A stretch of DNA of 64,000 nucleotides from Olivibacter sp. XZL3 (GTDB lineage Bacteria > Bacteroidota > Bacteroidia > Sphingobacteriales > Sphingobacteriaceae). The first letter of the stretch is position 1; every line of letters begins with the position of its first letter. The DNA lies in assembly GCF_004368405.1 (NCBI RefSeq), contig NZ_SBJH01000032.1, forward strand, positions 16,671-80,670, given 5' to 3'. Below the pieces are notes generated by a model. That model was given only the letters and a program-made list of their open reading frames with translations, was not told the DNA's origin and made no database searches. Made by a program: the position numbers and the translations under genes. This document shows, in pieces, positions 25,078 to 34,728 of this stretch.

Positions 25078-26979
25078 ATGATTCGGATTTTCAAGGGGCT
25101 TTTGCTGCTCTCCTTCATGATAAGCGTTTTTAATGTACATGGGCAGGAAGCAAAATACAGTGAGCTTATGACCCAAACGGCTATGCGGCTCTGGCCGGAT
25201 GCTTTTACATTGGAAAAAGACCAGCCGGCTAAATGGAGTTACGATTTAGGCGTAATTCTAAAAGGAGTAGAGGGTGTTTGGAAGAACACGGCTAATAAAC
25301 GCTATTTCGATTATATTCAGCATAAGATGGATCATTATGTGCAGGAAGATGGTACCATCAACGCTTATAAGATGGAGGACTATAATATCGACTTCATCAA
25401 TAATGGAAAGATTCTACTGTTCCTCTATCAGGTAACTGGCAAGGAAAAATACCTAAAGGCCGTTCAGCACTTGAGGAAGCAGTTGGATACACACCCGCGA
25501 ACGAAACAAGGCAGCTTTTGGCATAAGAAAATCTATACGCATCAGGTATGGTTGGACGGCTTGTATATGGGGCAACCTTTTTATGCCGAATATGCGAAGT
25601 TGTTTAACGAACCTGAGGCCTTTGATGATATTAGTCGGCAATTTGTTCTCATAGAGAAAAATACGCGGGATGAAAAAACTGGTTTATTATACCACGGTTG
25701 GGACGAATCGAAAGAACAGCAGTGGGCGGATAAGGAAACGGGCAGATCACCCCATTTCTGGAGTCGGGCTCTTGGATGGTACGGAATGGCGATGGTGGAT
25801 GTACTGGACCATTTTCCCAAAACTCATCCCGGCAGAGACAGCATCATCGCTATTTTGAATCGATATGCTAATGCGATAACAAAATTTCAACAAGCCAATG
25901 GACTTTGGTATCAGGTAACGGATCTGCCCGAGAGAAAGGGCAATTACCCCGAAGCTTCTGCCTCTTCCATGATGGTCTATACCTTAGCGAAAGGTGTCCG
26001 TTTAGGGTATTTACCTGCTAAGTTTTTGAAAAATGCCGAAAAAGGTTATGCTGGCATCTTGGAAGAATTTATTGAAAAAGATGCGCAGGGCAACGTCAAT
26101 TTAAACGGTACGGTGAAAGTTTCCGGCTTAGGTGGAAAACCGTATCGCGATGGCTCCTTTGATTACTACATGAGTGAACCGGTTATTCAAAACGACCCCA
26201 AAGGTATCGGTGCTTTTATACAATGTGCCGTTGAAATGGAGATGGTGCCTAACTTGCAGTTTGCTAAGGGGAAAAAGGTGTTGCTTGATTATTACTACAA
26301 TCGGGAGACGAGAAAAAATATACTTAGTCAACAGGAACGCTATCACTATACGTGGGAAGAGCAAGACAATGGCGGTTATTCGTTGTTAGGCTATATTTTT
26401 CGCTCCTATGGCGCGCTGACGGACTCTCTGCCGGTAAAGCCAACCGAAGAAAACCTCCGGAATGCGGATGTATATATTATTGTAGATCCCGATACAGAAA
26501 AGGAATCTGCAAACCCACATTTTCTAGAGGCAACAGAAATTGATGTAATTACAAAGTGGGTGAAAAAGGGAGGTACACTCGTCTTGCTGGGAAACGATGC
26601 AGGCAACGCCGAGTTTACGCACTTCAATGAATTGGCTCGCCGTTTTGGTGTTCAATTTAACGAAGATAATCACCTTATGGTGAAAAGGGATCAATTTGAG
26701 CAGGGCGCAGTGTTCACGGATAAAGCAAACCCCATATTCAAAAATCCATACAAGCTTTACATTAAAGAGGTGAGTTCCCTTCGCGTATATGCGCCTGCAA
26801 CTCCTATTGTGGGAGTCAAGGGTTTGAATGTAATGGCAATCAGTAAATACGGAAAAGGGAAAGTGTTTGCCTTGGGCGACCCCTGGATTTACAATGAGTA
26901 TTTGGACGGACGAAAACTGCCGGCCGAATATCAGAATTTTGCTGCAGCACATGATTGGGTAAAATGGTTGCTTAAATAG
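25078..26979 (+). CDS. GH105 unsaturated galacturonyl hydrolase with extra C-terminal domain
   Basis: This 633-residue enzyme releases the 4,5-unsaturated uronic acid from lyase-produced oligomers. A signal peptide covers about 1-22. The (alpha/alpha)6 barrel spans about residues 30-440, with the catalytic Asp160 in HQVWLDGLYMGQPF and SPHFWSRALGWYGMAMVDVLDHFP near 228. GH105 proteins are normally about 370-390 residues. Here a further domain (about 458-633) follows with DVYIIVDPDTEKES, WVKKGGTLVLLGND and GKVFALGDPWIYNE, which resembles the glutamine-amidotransferase-like DUF4350 type. That domain's role is unknown. It is 8 bases downstream of GH28. Confidence 0.9.
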   Translation: MIRIFKGLLLLSFMISVFNVHGQEAKYSELMTQTAMRLWPDAFTLEKDQPAKWSYDLGVILKGVEGVWKNTANKRYFDYIQHKMDHYVQEDGTINAYKMEDYNIDFINNGKILLFLYQVTGKEKYLKAVQHLRKQLDTHPRTKQGSFWHKKIYTHQVWLDGLYMGQPFYAEYAKLFNEPEAFDDISRQFVLIEKNTRDEKTGLLYHGWDESKEQQWADKETGRSPHFWSRALGWYGMAMVDVLDHFPKTHPGRDSIIAILNRYANAITKFQQANGLWYQVTDLPERKGNYPEASASSMMVYTLAKGVRLGYLPAKFLKNAEKGYAGILEEFIEKDAQGNVNLNGTVKVSGLGGKPYRDGSFDYYMSEPVIQNDPKGIGAFIQCAVEMEMVPNLQFAKGKKVLLDYYYNRETRKNILSQQERYHYTWEEQDNGGYSLLGYIFRSYGALTDSLPVKPTEENLRNADVYIIVDPDTEKESANPHFLEATEIDVITKWVKKGGTLVLLGNDAGNAEFTHFNELARRFGVQFNEDNHLMVKRDQFEQGAVFTDKANPIFKNPYKLYIKEVSSLRVYAPATPIVGVKGLNVMAISKYGKGKVFALGDPWIYNEYLDGRKLPAEYQNFAAAHDWVKWLLK

Positions 26980-27036
26980 CAGCACAGAAAGTAGCTAATT
27001 AAAGAATAGTTTATAAGGAAGAAGACTAGTATATAA

Positions 27037-28578
27037 ATGGAACGTTTAAATAACAACTTTCTGCAAAAGGCGGTGCTACCTGTGGAAGTTCAGGGACCTG
27101 TAGCCAATCGGGAAGAGTTGCCCGTAAAGGTGTTACAGTTTGGTACGGGCGTATTATTGAGAGGTTTACCTGATTATTTTATCGATAAGGCAAATAGGCA
27201 GGGCGTCTTTAATGGGAGAATTGTAGTGGTGAAATCTACATCGAGTGGCAAAACAGATAGTTTTGAAGAACAGGATGGATTGTACACCCTTTGCGTGAAG
27301 GGAATCGATAATGGAAAGGAAGTAGAAGACATTAGTATTAATGCTTCCATTAAGGAAGTGTTAGCCGCTTCAGACCGATGGAATGAAATATTGCGTTACG
27401 CAGAAGAACCGCAATTACGGGTCGTTATTTCGAATACCACAGAAGTCGGCATCAGTTATGACGAGGATGATGACATCATGTTGAGTCCACCGCATAGTTA
27501 TCCGGGCAAGCTGTTGGCTTTTTTATATAAGCGCTTTCAACGTTTCGGTAACGACGAAGAAGCGGGAATGGTTATTTTGCCAACTGAATTGATTTCTGAT
27601 AACGGGAAAAAATTGAAAGAAGTGGTTTTGAGATTGGCAAAACGACATCAATTAAGCGCTACATTTTTGAACTGGCTCGAAGACGCCAATCACTTTTGCA
27701 ATACCTTAGTCGATCGTATCGTCCCTGGGAAATTGCCCTACGACGAGCATCAAAAAATGCAGGAACGCTTGGGCTATCGGGATGAGCTGATGATTATGGC
27801 TGAGCCCTTTAGACTTTGGGCAATTGAAGGAAAAGATCCCAAGGTAGCAGAAATCCTATCGTTTAGTACGGTGGATGATGGATTGGTTATTAGTGAGGAT
27901 ATTACCAAGTTTAAAGAGTTAAAATTGCGTTTACTCAATGGTACGCACACTTTTTCTTGTGGATTAGCTGTTTTAGCCGGCTGCGAAACGGTGAAAGCGG
28001 CTATGACTGACCCCGTTTTGGAGACCTTCGTTAAAAACTTATTAATGGAGGAGATCGTTCCGGCCGTTGTATCAAGGGGTGGGATAGAAGCAAGAGAAGC
28101 AACAATTTTCGCCGAAAAAGTGTTAGATCGTTTTCGGAATCAATCCCTTGATCATAAATGGATTAATATTACGTTGAATTATACATCCAAAATGGAAATG
28201 CGTAACGTTGCACTTATAAAAAGCTTTTATGAAGCTTTCGGCGTAGCGCCCGAGCTTATGGCCTTGGGCTTTGCCGCCTATTTACGCTTTATGAAAGGAA
28301 AGCGAAGTATTGATAATAGCTATAAGGGATATATTAACAACAAAGGTTACTATACCATCAACGATGAACAGGCTTCCTTGTTTGAAGGACTTTGGCATAA
28401 AGAGCCTGCTCAATTGGTAGAAACGGTGATATATGATCAGCGCCTTTGGAAGGAAAAGTTAAACTTTCCAGGGTTTAAGGAAAAGGTGTTAAGCTATCTC
28501 ACCTTATTGAAAGATAATGACGTAATGAAAGTAGTAGAAGACGTTGTTAATAATAAAACACACGGTCAGCTGAATTGA
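27037..28578 (+). CDS. uxaB: Tagaturonate reductase (altronate oxidoreductase)
   Basis: This 513-residue cytoplasmic polyol/mannitol-dehydrogenase-family enzyme reduces D-tagaturonate to D-altronate with NADH. The nucleotide-binding start VLQFGTGVLLRGLPDYFID lies near residue 32-50 and the family motif HTFSCGLAVLAGCETV near residue 305. It acts between UxaC (galacturonate to tagaturonate) and UxaA. It sits 57 bases after GH105 and 4 bases before uxaA. Confidence 0.93.
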   Translation: MERLNNNFLQKAVLPVEVQGPVANREELPVKVLQFGTGVLLRGLPDYFIDKANRQGVFNGRIVVVKSTSSGKTDSFEEQDGLYTLCVKGIDNGKEVEDISINASIKEVLAASDRWNEILRYAEEPQLRVVISNTTEVGISYDEDDDIMLSPPHSYPGKLLAFLYKRFQRFGNDEEAGMVILPTELISDNGKKLKEVVLRLAKRHQLSATFLNWLEDANHFCNTLVDRIVPGKLPYDEHQKMQERLGYRDELMIMAEPFRLWAIEGKDPKVAEILSFSTVDDGLVISEDITKFKELKLRLLNGTHTFSCGLAVLAGCETVKAAMTDPVLETFVKNLLMEEIVPAVVSRGGIEAREATIFAEKVLDRFRNQSLDHKWINITLNYTSKMEMRNVALIKSFYEAFGVAPELMALGFAAYLRFMKGKRSIDNSYKGYINNKGYYTINDEQASLFEGLWHKEPAQLVETVIYDQRLWKEKLNFPGFKEKVLSYLTLLKDNDVMKVVEDVVNNKTHGQLN

Positions 28579-28582
28579 TTTT

Positions 28583-30226
28583 ATGGGAGCAAGGGTTTTA
28601 AAAATACATCCGAAAGATAATGTATTGGTAGCGCTGCAGGATTTGCGGCAGGGAGAACAAATCGTTTATCAGGCAGCAAACTATCTGCTAAAGGAAGACA
28701 TTCCCGCGAAACATAAATTTTATACGCAAGATTTGGACACAGGGGCGGACGTATTGATGTACGGGACGCTGGTTGGGAAAACGCAATACCCGGTGAAAGT
28801 GGGCGAACGAATGAGTACCGACAACTTGAAACACGCTGCTGCACCTTATGCGTTTCGTCCCTATAATTACCATTGGGAGGCACCGGATGTGTCGAGATTC
28901 GCCAACAGGACCTTCAATGGATATCACCGATCCAACGGCGACGTGGGAACCGCCAATTATTGGCTTTTCATACCGACGGTATTTTGCGAGAACAGAAACT
29001 TGGATGTCATAAGAGAAGCCTTGCACAACGAATTGGGCTACGCCGTGACAGATAAATACAAGAGGAAGGCGCATTTATTAAAAGAATGGTATCAGCAAGG
29101 TAAAGATATAGCATCGCTCAACCTGGATATGCAGGAAGCTTGGGTGCCAACTGATCGGGTTTTTAAAAATGTGGATGGGATTAAGTTTCTGAATCACCAA
29201 GGTGGCTGCGGGGGTATTCGTCAGGATGCGGCGGTATTAAGCAAGCTTTTGGCGGCTTATGCTGATCACCCGAATGTTGCCGGCGTAACGGTTCTGAGCT
29301 TGGGATGCCAAAATTTGCAGGTACAGGATTTTTTAAACGATCTGAAAGCACGCAATCCAAACTTCGATAAACCTTTGCATGTTTTTGAACAACAGCAGTC
29401 GAAAAGTGAAGAGCAAATGATTACGGAAGCAATCAGACAAACGTTCATCGGTTTGGTAGAAGCTGATAAGTTGGAAAGAAAGCCTGCCCCGCTCAGTAAA
29501 CTCACTATCGGTGTAAAATGTGGTGGCAGCGATGGATTTAGTGGTATTTCTGCCAATCCAGCCGTCGGCTATTGTGCTGATTTGCTGGTGGCACTAGGCG
29601 GAAAAGTGCTACTGGCAGAGTTTCCGGAGCTGTGTGGTGCTGAACAGAATCTGATCGATCGCACGAAGAGTGAACAGGCTGCAAAGAAGTTTATAAGGCT
29701 CATGGGCGCCTATAGTCAAGCGGCTGAAAATGCAGGTTCGGGATTCCATATGAACCCTTCTCCCGGCAATATTAAAGATGGATTGATTACGGACGCTATT
29801 AAAAGTAATGGCGCCGCGAAGAAAGGCGGAACCGCACCCGTGGAAGACGTTTTGGATTACACCGAACCAGCTGTTAAGCCTGGTTTGAGTTTAGTATGTA
29901 CGCCCGGAAACGATGTGGAGGCAACAACCGGAAAGGCGGCAAGTGGCGCGACACTGATTTTATTTACAACAGGGTTAGGAACACCTACGGGGAATCCAAT
30001 CTGTCCGGTTATTAAAGTGGCTACGAACTCCGACTTGGCCCGACGGATGGCCGATATTATTGATATCGACTGTGGGCCGATTATAGCGGGTGAAAAAACG
30101 ATAGAGCAAATGGGCGAGGACATTTTGGAATATTGTATCCGGGCAGCAAGTGGTGAAGTGATTCCGAAAGCGGTACAATTAAATCAAGACGACTTCATTC
30201 CGTGGAAACGAGGGGTATCTTTGTAG
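28583..30226 (+). CDS. uxaA: Altronate dehydratase
   Basis: This 547-residue iron-dependent dehydratase converts D-altronate to 2-keto-3-deoxy-D-gluconate. The small N-terminal SAF domain (about 1-100, HPKDNVLVALQDLRQGEQI) and the large UxaA domain are fused in one chain, as is usual. Conserved stretches include NHQGGCGGIRQDAA near residue 206, GVKCGGSDGFSGISANPAVG near 311 and TTGLGTPTGNPICPVIKVATN near 463-483. The product needs KdgK and KdgA, which are not encoded in this window. Confidence 0.95.
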   Translation: MGARVLKIHPKDNVLVALQDLRQGEQIVYQAANYLLKEDIPAKHKFYTQDLDTGADVLMYGTLVGKTQYPVKVGERMSTDNLKHAAAPYAFRPYNYHWEAPDVSRFANRTFNGYHRSNGDVGTANYWLFIPTVFCENRNLDVIREALHNELGYAVTDKYKRKAHLLKEWYQQGKDIASLNLDMQEAWVPTDRVFKNVDGIKFLNHQGGCGGIRQDAAVLSKLLAAYADHPNVAGVTVLSLGCQNLQVQDFLNDLKARNPNFDKPLHVFEQQQSKSEEQMITEAIRQTFIGLVEADKLERKPAPLSKLTIGVKCGGSDGFSGISANPAVGYCADLLVALGGKVLLAEFPELCGAEQNLIDRTKSEQAAKKFIRLMGAYSQAAENAGSGFHMNPSPGNIKDGLITDAIKSNGAAKKGGTAPVEDVLDYTEPAVKPGLSLVCTPGNDVEATTGKAASGATLILFTTGLGTPTGNPICPVIKVATNSDLARRMADIIDIDCGPIIAGEKTIEQMGEDILEYCIRAASGEVIPKAVQLNQDDFIPWKRGVSL

Positions 30227-30295
30227 ATGTTAGTTATTTAGTTATTGGTAGGAGCGAGCATAAAGCATATAGCCCGCTACCTAAAACACACGAAT

Positions 30296-31714
30296 ATGAA
30301 AAAATTCTTAGATGAAAATTTCTTATTAGAGAGTAACACTGCTCAAATATTATATCATGAACATGCGGCAAAGATGCCCATTATCGATTACCATTGCCAC
30401 CTGTCACCACAACAGATAGCGGAAGATGCGCAGTTTGAGAATATTACGCAGGTTTGGTTGTATGGCGATCATTATAAATGGCGGGCTATGCGTACGAATG
30501 GTGTAGACGAACGCTACTGTACGGGAGACGCCAGCGATCGGGAGAAATTTTTGAAATGGGCGGAAACGGTACCCTATACATTAAGAAATCCACTGTATCA
30601 TTGGACACACCTCGAATTGAAACGCTATTTTGGAATCGACAAAATTTTAGATGCAAGCACGGCAGAAGAAATATATGAGGAGGCCAGTGCCTTGCTTAAA
30701 AAGCCGGAATATAGTGTAAGGGGCCTTTTGCGAAAAATGAACGTACGGATTGTCTGCACGACAGATGATCCGACGGACACTTTGGAGTACCATCAACAAC
30801 TGAAAAAGGAAGGTTTTGAAATCCGTGTACTGCCGGCGTTCCGACCGGATAATGCCATGAATCTTTCGAACTTATCGGGATTTCAGCAATATGTGAAAAA
30901 GCTGAGCGCCGTTTCGGAAATGCGGGTCGAGAATTTCGACGATTATTTACAGGCCTTAAAAGCGAGACATGATTATTTTGCTGAGAATGGCTGTTGTGTT
31001 TCGGATCACGGTTTAGAAGAGGTTTATAATGAACCCTATGAGTTGGAAGATATCAACACGATCTTTTTGAAAGCCTTGGAAGGGACGCCCATTTCAAAGG
31101 AGGAACACAATAAGTTCCGTTCTGTAATGCTGACTTATTTTGCGGAATGGGATCACGAAAAGGGATGGGTACAACAGTATCATTTGGGTGCTTTACGCAA
31201 CAATAATTCACGAATGATGCAGCGTTTAGGGCCCGATACGGGCTGGGATTCAATTGGCGATTTCCCGCAAGGGAAGGCGATCGCGGGATTCTTAGATAAG
31301 TTAGACCGTCAAGATAAATTAGCAAAGACGATTCTTTACAATCTGAACCCGGCCGACAATGAATTAATGGCCACCATGATCGGAAATTTTAACGATGGAT
31401 CTTCGGCCGGCAAAATACAATTCGGCTCAAGTTGGTGGTTTCTCGATCAGAAAGATGGGATGATTAAGCAAATGAATGCCTTATCTAATATGGGGCTGAT
31501 CAGTCGCTTCGTTGGGATGCTGACAGATTCACGCAGCTTTTTATCTTATCCGCGCCATGAATACTTCAGACGGATTCTCTGTAATTTATTTGGCGAAGAA
31601 GTAGAAAAAGGGGAATTACCGAATAATCTGCCTTGGATCGGTAAGGTGATTGAAGATATCTGCTACCATAATGCGGCAAACTATTTTAATTGGCCGAAAG
31701 AGGAGAAGGAGTAA
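30296..31714 (+). CDS. uxaC: Uronate isomerase (glucuronate/galacturonate isomerase)
   Basis: This 472-residue TIM-barrel isomerase converts D-galacturonate to D-tagaturonate (and glucuronate to fructuronate). The metal-binding motif YHCHLSP lies near residue 32-38. VRIVCTTDDPTDTLEYH near 151 and GVGM-type loops toward the C-terminus (ISRFVGMLTDSRSFLSYPRHEYFRR) are diagnostic. I start it at ATG 30296; the frame is open to 30245 but the first 17 residues there do not belong to the family. It is last in the GH28 operon. Confidence 0.95.
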   Translation: MKKFLDENFLLESNTAQILYHEHAAKMPIIDYHCHLSPQQIAEDAQFENITQVWLYGDHYKWRAMRTNGVDERYCTGDASDREKFLKWAETVPYTLRNPLYHWTHLELKRYFGIDKILDASTAEEIYEEASALLKKPEYSVRGLLRKMNVRIVCTTDDPTDTLEYHQQLKKEGFEIRVLPAFRPDNAMNLSNLSGFQQYVKKLSAVSEMRVENFDDYLQALKARHDYFAENGCCVSDHGLEEVYNEPYELEDINTIFLKALEGTPISKEEHNKFRSVMLTYFAEWDHEKGWVQQYHLGALRNNNSRMMQRLGPDTGWDSIGDFPQGKAIAGFLDKLDRQDKLAKTILYNLNPADNELMATMIGNFNDGSSAGKIQFGSSWWFLDQKDGMIKQMNALSNMGLISRFVGMLTDSRSFLSYPRHEYFRRILCNLFGEEVEKGELPNNLPWIGKVIEDICYHNAANYFNWPKEEKE

Positions 31715-31850
31715 GGTTTAAGGTGTAAGGCTTATGGCCTAAAGCCCACGGCTTATGGAATAAGGCTTAGGGAAAGGTTTTAAGATTTAAGCTTATAGCA
31801 TACAGCTTATTGTATATAGCCTAAAGCAAACACTTATTTAGTTCATAAAA
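31715..31850. repeat. Degenerate GGCTTA-type intergenic repeat
   Basis: After uxaC the spacer is built of imperfect short units such as AAGGTTTAAGG, AAGGCTTATGGCC, CCCACGGCTTATGG and AATAAGGCTTAGGG. Fainter units (TAAGCTTATAGC, CAGCTTATTG) run to about 31835. Similar words occur in other spacers (near 4585, 5860 and 18305). It does not code. Confidence 0.5.
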
Positions 31851-31898
31851 TCTTCAAGAATATTGGTAAAATTTAATATTATTGTAGTTAACTAACGG

Positions 31899-31920
31899 AA
31901 CGTTTGAATGTGCAAACGTT
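31899..31920. promoter_or_regulatory. Palindrome upstream of the hexuronate transporter
   Basis: AACGTTTG (31899-31906), six bases and CAAACGTT (31913-31920) form a 22-bp palindrome 36 bases before the start codon. The half-site GCAAACG resembles that of operator 1 but the arms face the other way, and the fixed 58-bp spacing to a -7 box is absent. It may be another regulator's site. Confidence 0.4.
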
Positions 31921-31955
31921 TTCTTTTAACCTAATTAACATTATTGCCATAAATC

Positions 31956-33398
31956 ATGAATTCTACAGAGACGATCGGTAAATACAGATGGACCATTTGC
32001 ACGCTGTTGTTTTTTGCTACGACCATTAATTATTTAGACAGACAGGTTCTTTCGTTAACCTGGAAGGATTTTATTGCCCCCGAATTTAATTGGACCAATA
32101 ACGATTATGGTAATATAACGGCGCTGTTCTCTATTTTTTACGCGGCATCTCTTTTGTTTGCAGGAAGATTTGTGGATTGGTTGGATACCAAGAAAGGATT
32201 CCTATGGGCAATAGGAATTTGGTCAATAGGCGCTTGTCTACATGCATTTTGTGGCATTGCGACTGCAGGAATGTTAACGGGCAACTGGTTTTTGGGCTTT
32301 GAAGGTGCCAAGGAAGCACTGGCTTTGGTGGATGATTCGGCAAAGATCATTTCGGTAAGTGTCAGCTTGTTCGTTTTTGCGCGGCTCGTGCTGGCAATTG
32401 GCGAAGCAGGTAATTTTCCGGCCGCGATAAAGGCGACTGCTGAGTACTTTCCAAAAAAAGACCGCGCTTTTGCTACCAGTATTTTCAACGCCGGGGCAAC
32501 GGTCGGCGCCCTAGCAGCTCCCGTTTCCATCCCCTTTATTGCAGAAGCCTATGGATGGGAAATGTCCTTTATCATTATCGGTGCCCTGGGTTTTATATGG
32601 ATGGGCTTCTGGCTGTTTATGTATCATAAGCCTGAGGTACATCCCCGGGTCGGCAAAGCTGAGCTCGACTACATTCAACAGGATTTGATAAATGATCGAA
32701 AACTTGTCGACTATGTGGAAGAAACTTCCGATAAAGCTTCTTTTGTGAAGTGTTTGCAATACAATCAAACCTGGGCTTTCGCCTTCGGTAAGTTTATGAC
32801 AGACGGCGTATGGTGGTTCTTTCTTTTTTGGACACCTGCATACCTGAGCTCAGTATATGGAATGGATTCGACAGAGAGTGCATTGCCACTATTTGTCTTA
32901 TATCTAATCACCTTGTTGTCGATAATTGGTGGATGGCTACCTACTTACTTTGTCGACAAAAAGGGGATAAACCCTTATGAAGGGCGTATGAGGGCGATGT
33001 TGATTTTTGCCTTTTTTCCTTTATTGGCATTGTTTGCCCAACCTTTAGGGCATATAAGTTATTGGCTGCCGGTAATCATTATCGGTATTGCCGGTGCGGC
33101 ACATCAAGCTTGGTCCGCGAATATTTTCACCACGGTGGGCGATATGTTTCCTAAAAAAGCAATTGCTACGATTACCGGTATTGGCGGTATGGCAGGGGGT
33201 GTAGGATCGTTTTTTATCAATAAAGGATCCGGGATGCTTTTTGACCACAGTAAAGAAACGGGCATGTCCTTCATGGGCTTTCACGGTATAGAAGCCGGAT
33301 ATTTTATCGTCTTCTCCATTTGTGCGGTATGCTACATCATTGGGTGGGTCGTTATGAAGTCGTTGGTGCCACGTTACGCGCCTATAACGGATCTGTAA
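31956..33398 (+). CDS. exuT: MFS hexuronate transporter (ExuT type)
   Basis: This 480-residue, 12-segment inner-membrane symporter belongs to the anion:cation symporter family. Marks are RWTICTLLFFATTINYLDRQVLS near the N-terminus, ARLVLAIGEAGNFPAAIKATAEYFPKKDRAFATS near residue 140-173 and GGMAGGVGSFFINKGSG in the C-terminal half. ExuT proteins import galacturonate and glucuronate. It follows uxaC after 241 bases and probably has its own promoter. It completes the route from periplasmic monomer to UxaC. Confidence 0.9.
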   Translation: MNSTETIGKYRWTICTLLFFATTINYLDRQVLSLTWKDFIAPEFNWTNNDYGNITALFSIFYAASLLFAGRFVDWLDTKKGFLWAIGIWSIGACLHAFCGIATAGMLTGNWFLGFEGAKEALALVDDSAKIISVSVSLFVFARLVLAIGEAGNFPAAIKATAEYFPKKDRAFATSIFNAGATVGALAAPVSIPFIAEAYGWEMSFIIIGALGFIWMGFWLFMYHKPEVHPRVGKAELDYIQQDLINDRKLVDYVEETSDKASFVKCLQYNQTWAFAFGKFMTDGVWWFFLFWTPAYLSSVYGMDSTESALPLFVLYLITLLSIIGGWLPTYFVDKKGINPYEGRMRAMLIFAFFPLLALFAQPLGHISYWLPVIIIGIAGAAHQAWSANIFTTVGDMFPKKAIATITGIGGMAGGVGSFFINKGSGMLFDHSKETGMSFMGFHGIEAGYFIVFSICAVCYIIGWVVMKSLVPRYAPITDL

Positions 33399-33552
33399 TG
33401 GACGGTCGGACGGACGACTTTCCGCTTAAACATTATATAATCTTTCTTCTTTTTATGAACTTTGTCAAGGAATTCGTGTTAAAGAGAGGACTATACATGC
33501 TGCCTTTACTTAATGGTAGTCTGCTTTAAAATGGTTCATCGAAGTTTATAAA

Positions 33553-34728
33553 TTGAACGTGGAAACTCATATACTCGCTGCCACTACAAATAATCGCGAC
33601 CGTGTACGTCTGGCCGTCTCACTTTTCTATTTTTGTCAGGGCTTGGCCTTCGCCTCCTGGGCCAGTCGCATTCCTGATATCAAAGCATCGCTTCATCTTT
33701 CTGATGGGCAGTTGGGGAGCTTATTATTTGCGCTTCCGCTCGGACAGTTGGCTACTATGGTACTTTCCGGTACCTTGGTTACAAAGTTTGGCAGTAAAAA
33801 GGTGCTAATTGCTGCCGCTGCCTTATATGTAGTAGCCTTAACCAATCTCGGACTGGCCACCAAAGGCTGGCATTTAGGTGCTGCGCTCTTCCTTTTTGGT
33901 ATCATAGGGAATATGTGCAATATCGCCGTGAATACCCAAGGTGTTGCCGCAGAAAACTTGTTTGACAAGCCCATCATGTCCTCCTTTCATGGCGCTTGGA
34001 GCATCGCAGGTTTCACCGGAGCCCTAATAGGCCTGCTGATGATCAATTTGCACATCGCACCCTATCTGCATTTTTGGATTATTGCGGGTTTGGTGTGGAT
34101 AAGCATCCTCATTAACAACAAGTACCTCGTTGCAGGTGTCGGCCCCGTAAGTACTGCCAAAAGGAAGTTGTTCTCAAAACCCGAAGGGGCTTTGTTGCAG
34201 TTAGGAGTCATCGGGTTTTGCAGCATGGCAACCGAGGGAGCGATGTTTGATTGGAGCGGCGTGTATTTTAAAGATATTGTTAAAGCACCACAGGCCCTTG
34301 TACCACTCGGCTATGCGTCCTTTATGGTAATGATGGCCGCTGGTCGTTTCATCGGCGACAAGTTGATTGCCCGGCTCGGCAGAAAAACAGTACTGCAGGT
34401 AAGCGGTGTGTTCATATCCACCGGAATGTTTTTAGCCGTATTGTTTCCTTATATAATCACCGCTGTGATTGCCTTTATGTTAGTCGGTTTAGGTGTCGCA
34501 ACGGTGGTACCAACCGTTTACAGTGTTGCCGGTCGAAACGCTAAAGTGGCACCGGGTATAGCACTCGCCATGGTCTCCAGCGTTAGTTATTTGGGCTTTC
34601 TTATGGGGCCTCCGCTCATTGGTTATATTGCGGAACTCGCGAGTTTGAGATACTCATACGCCGTGATCGGTGTTTTTGGACTCGTAATTAGCATGCTGGT
34701 AGCGAAAATCAGCGTGATTAAACAATAA
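33553..34728 (+). CDS. MFS transporter of unknown substrate (YbjJ/FucP-like)
   Basis: This 391-residue, 12-segment major facilitator protein has SLFYFCQGLAFASWASRIPDIKASLHLSDGQLGSLLF at the N-terminus, a pattern of the YbjJ-like group. NTQGVAAENLFDKPIMSSFHGAWSIAGFTGA and TEGAMFDWSGVYFKD are further group marks. No ATG lies near the N-terminus, so translation probably begins at TTG 33553 or GTG 33559. It lies 154 bases after exuT on the same strand, but nothing ties it to uronates. Confidence 0.8.
   Translation: MNVETHILAATTNNRDRVRLAVSLFYFCQGLAFASWASRIPDIKASLHLSDGQLGSLLFALPLGQLATMVLSGTLVTKFGSKKVLIAAAALYVVALTNLGLATKGWHLGAALFLFGIIGNMCNIAVNTQGVAAENLFDKPIMSSFHGAWSIAGFTGALIGLLMINLHIAPYLHFWIIAGLVWISILINNKYLVAGVGPVSTAKRKLFSKPEGALLQLGVIGFCSMATEGAMFDWSGVYFKDIVKAPQALVPLGYASFMVMMAAGRFIGDKLIARLGRKTVLQVSGVFISTGMFLAVLFPYIITAVIAFMLVGLGVATVVPTVYSVAGRNAKVAPGIALAMVSSVSYLGFLMGPPLIGYIAELASLRYSYAVIGVFGLVISMLVAKISVIKQ

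Noticed and set aside
30245..30295. N-terminal extension of UxaC
   Set aside because: The extra 17 codons begin at a non-ATG start and carry no family sequence; ATG 30296 gives the normal N-terminus.
31899..31920. Fifth member of the 24-bp LacI operator set
   Set aside because: Arms are everted relative to the others, the central CGG is missing, and a -7 box at 58 bp would lie inside the gene.
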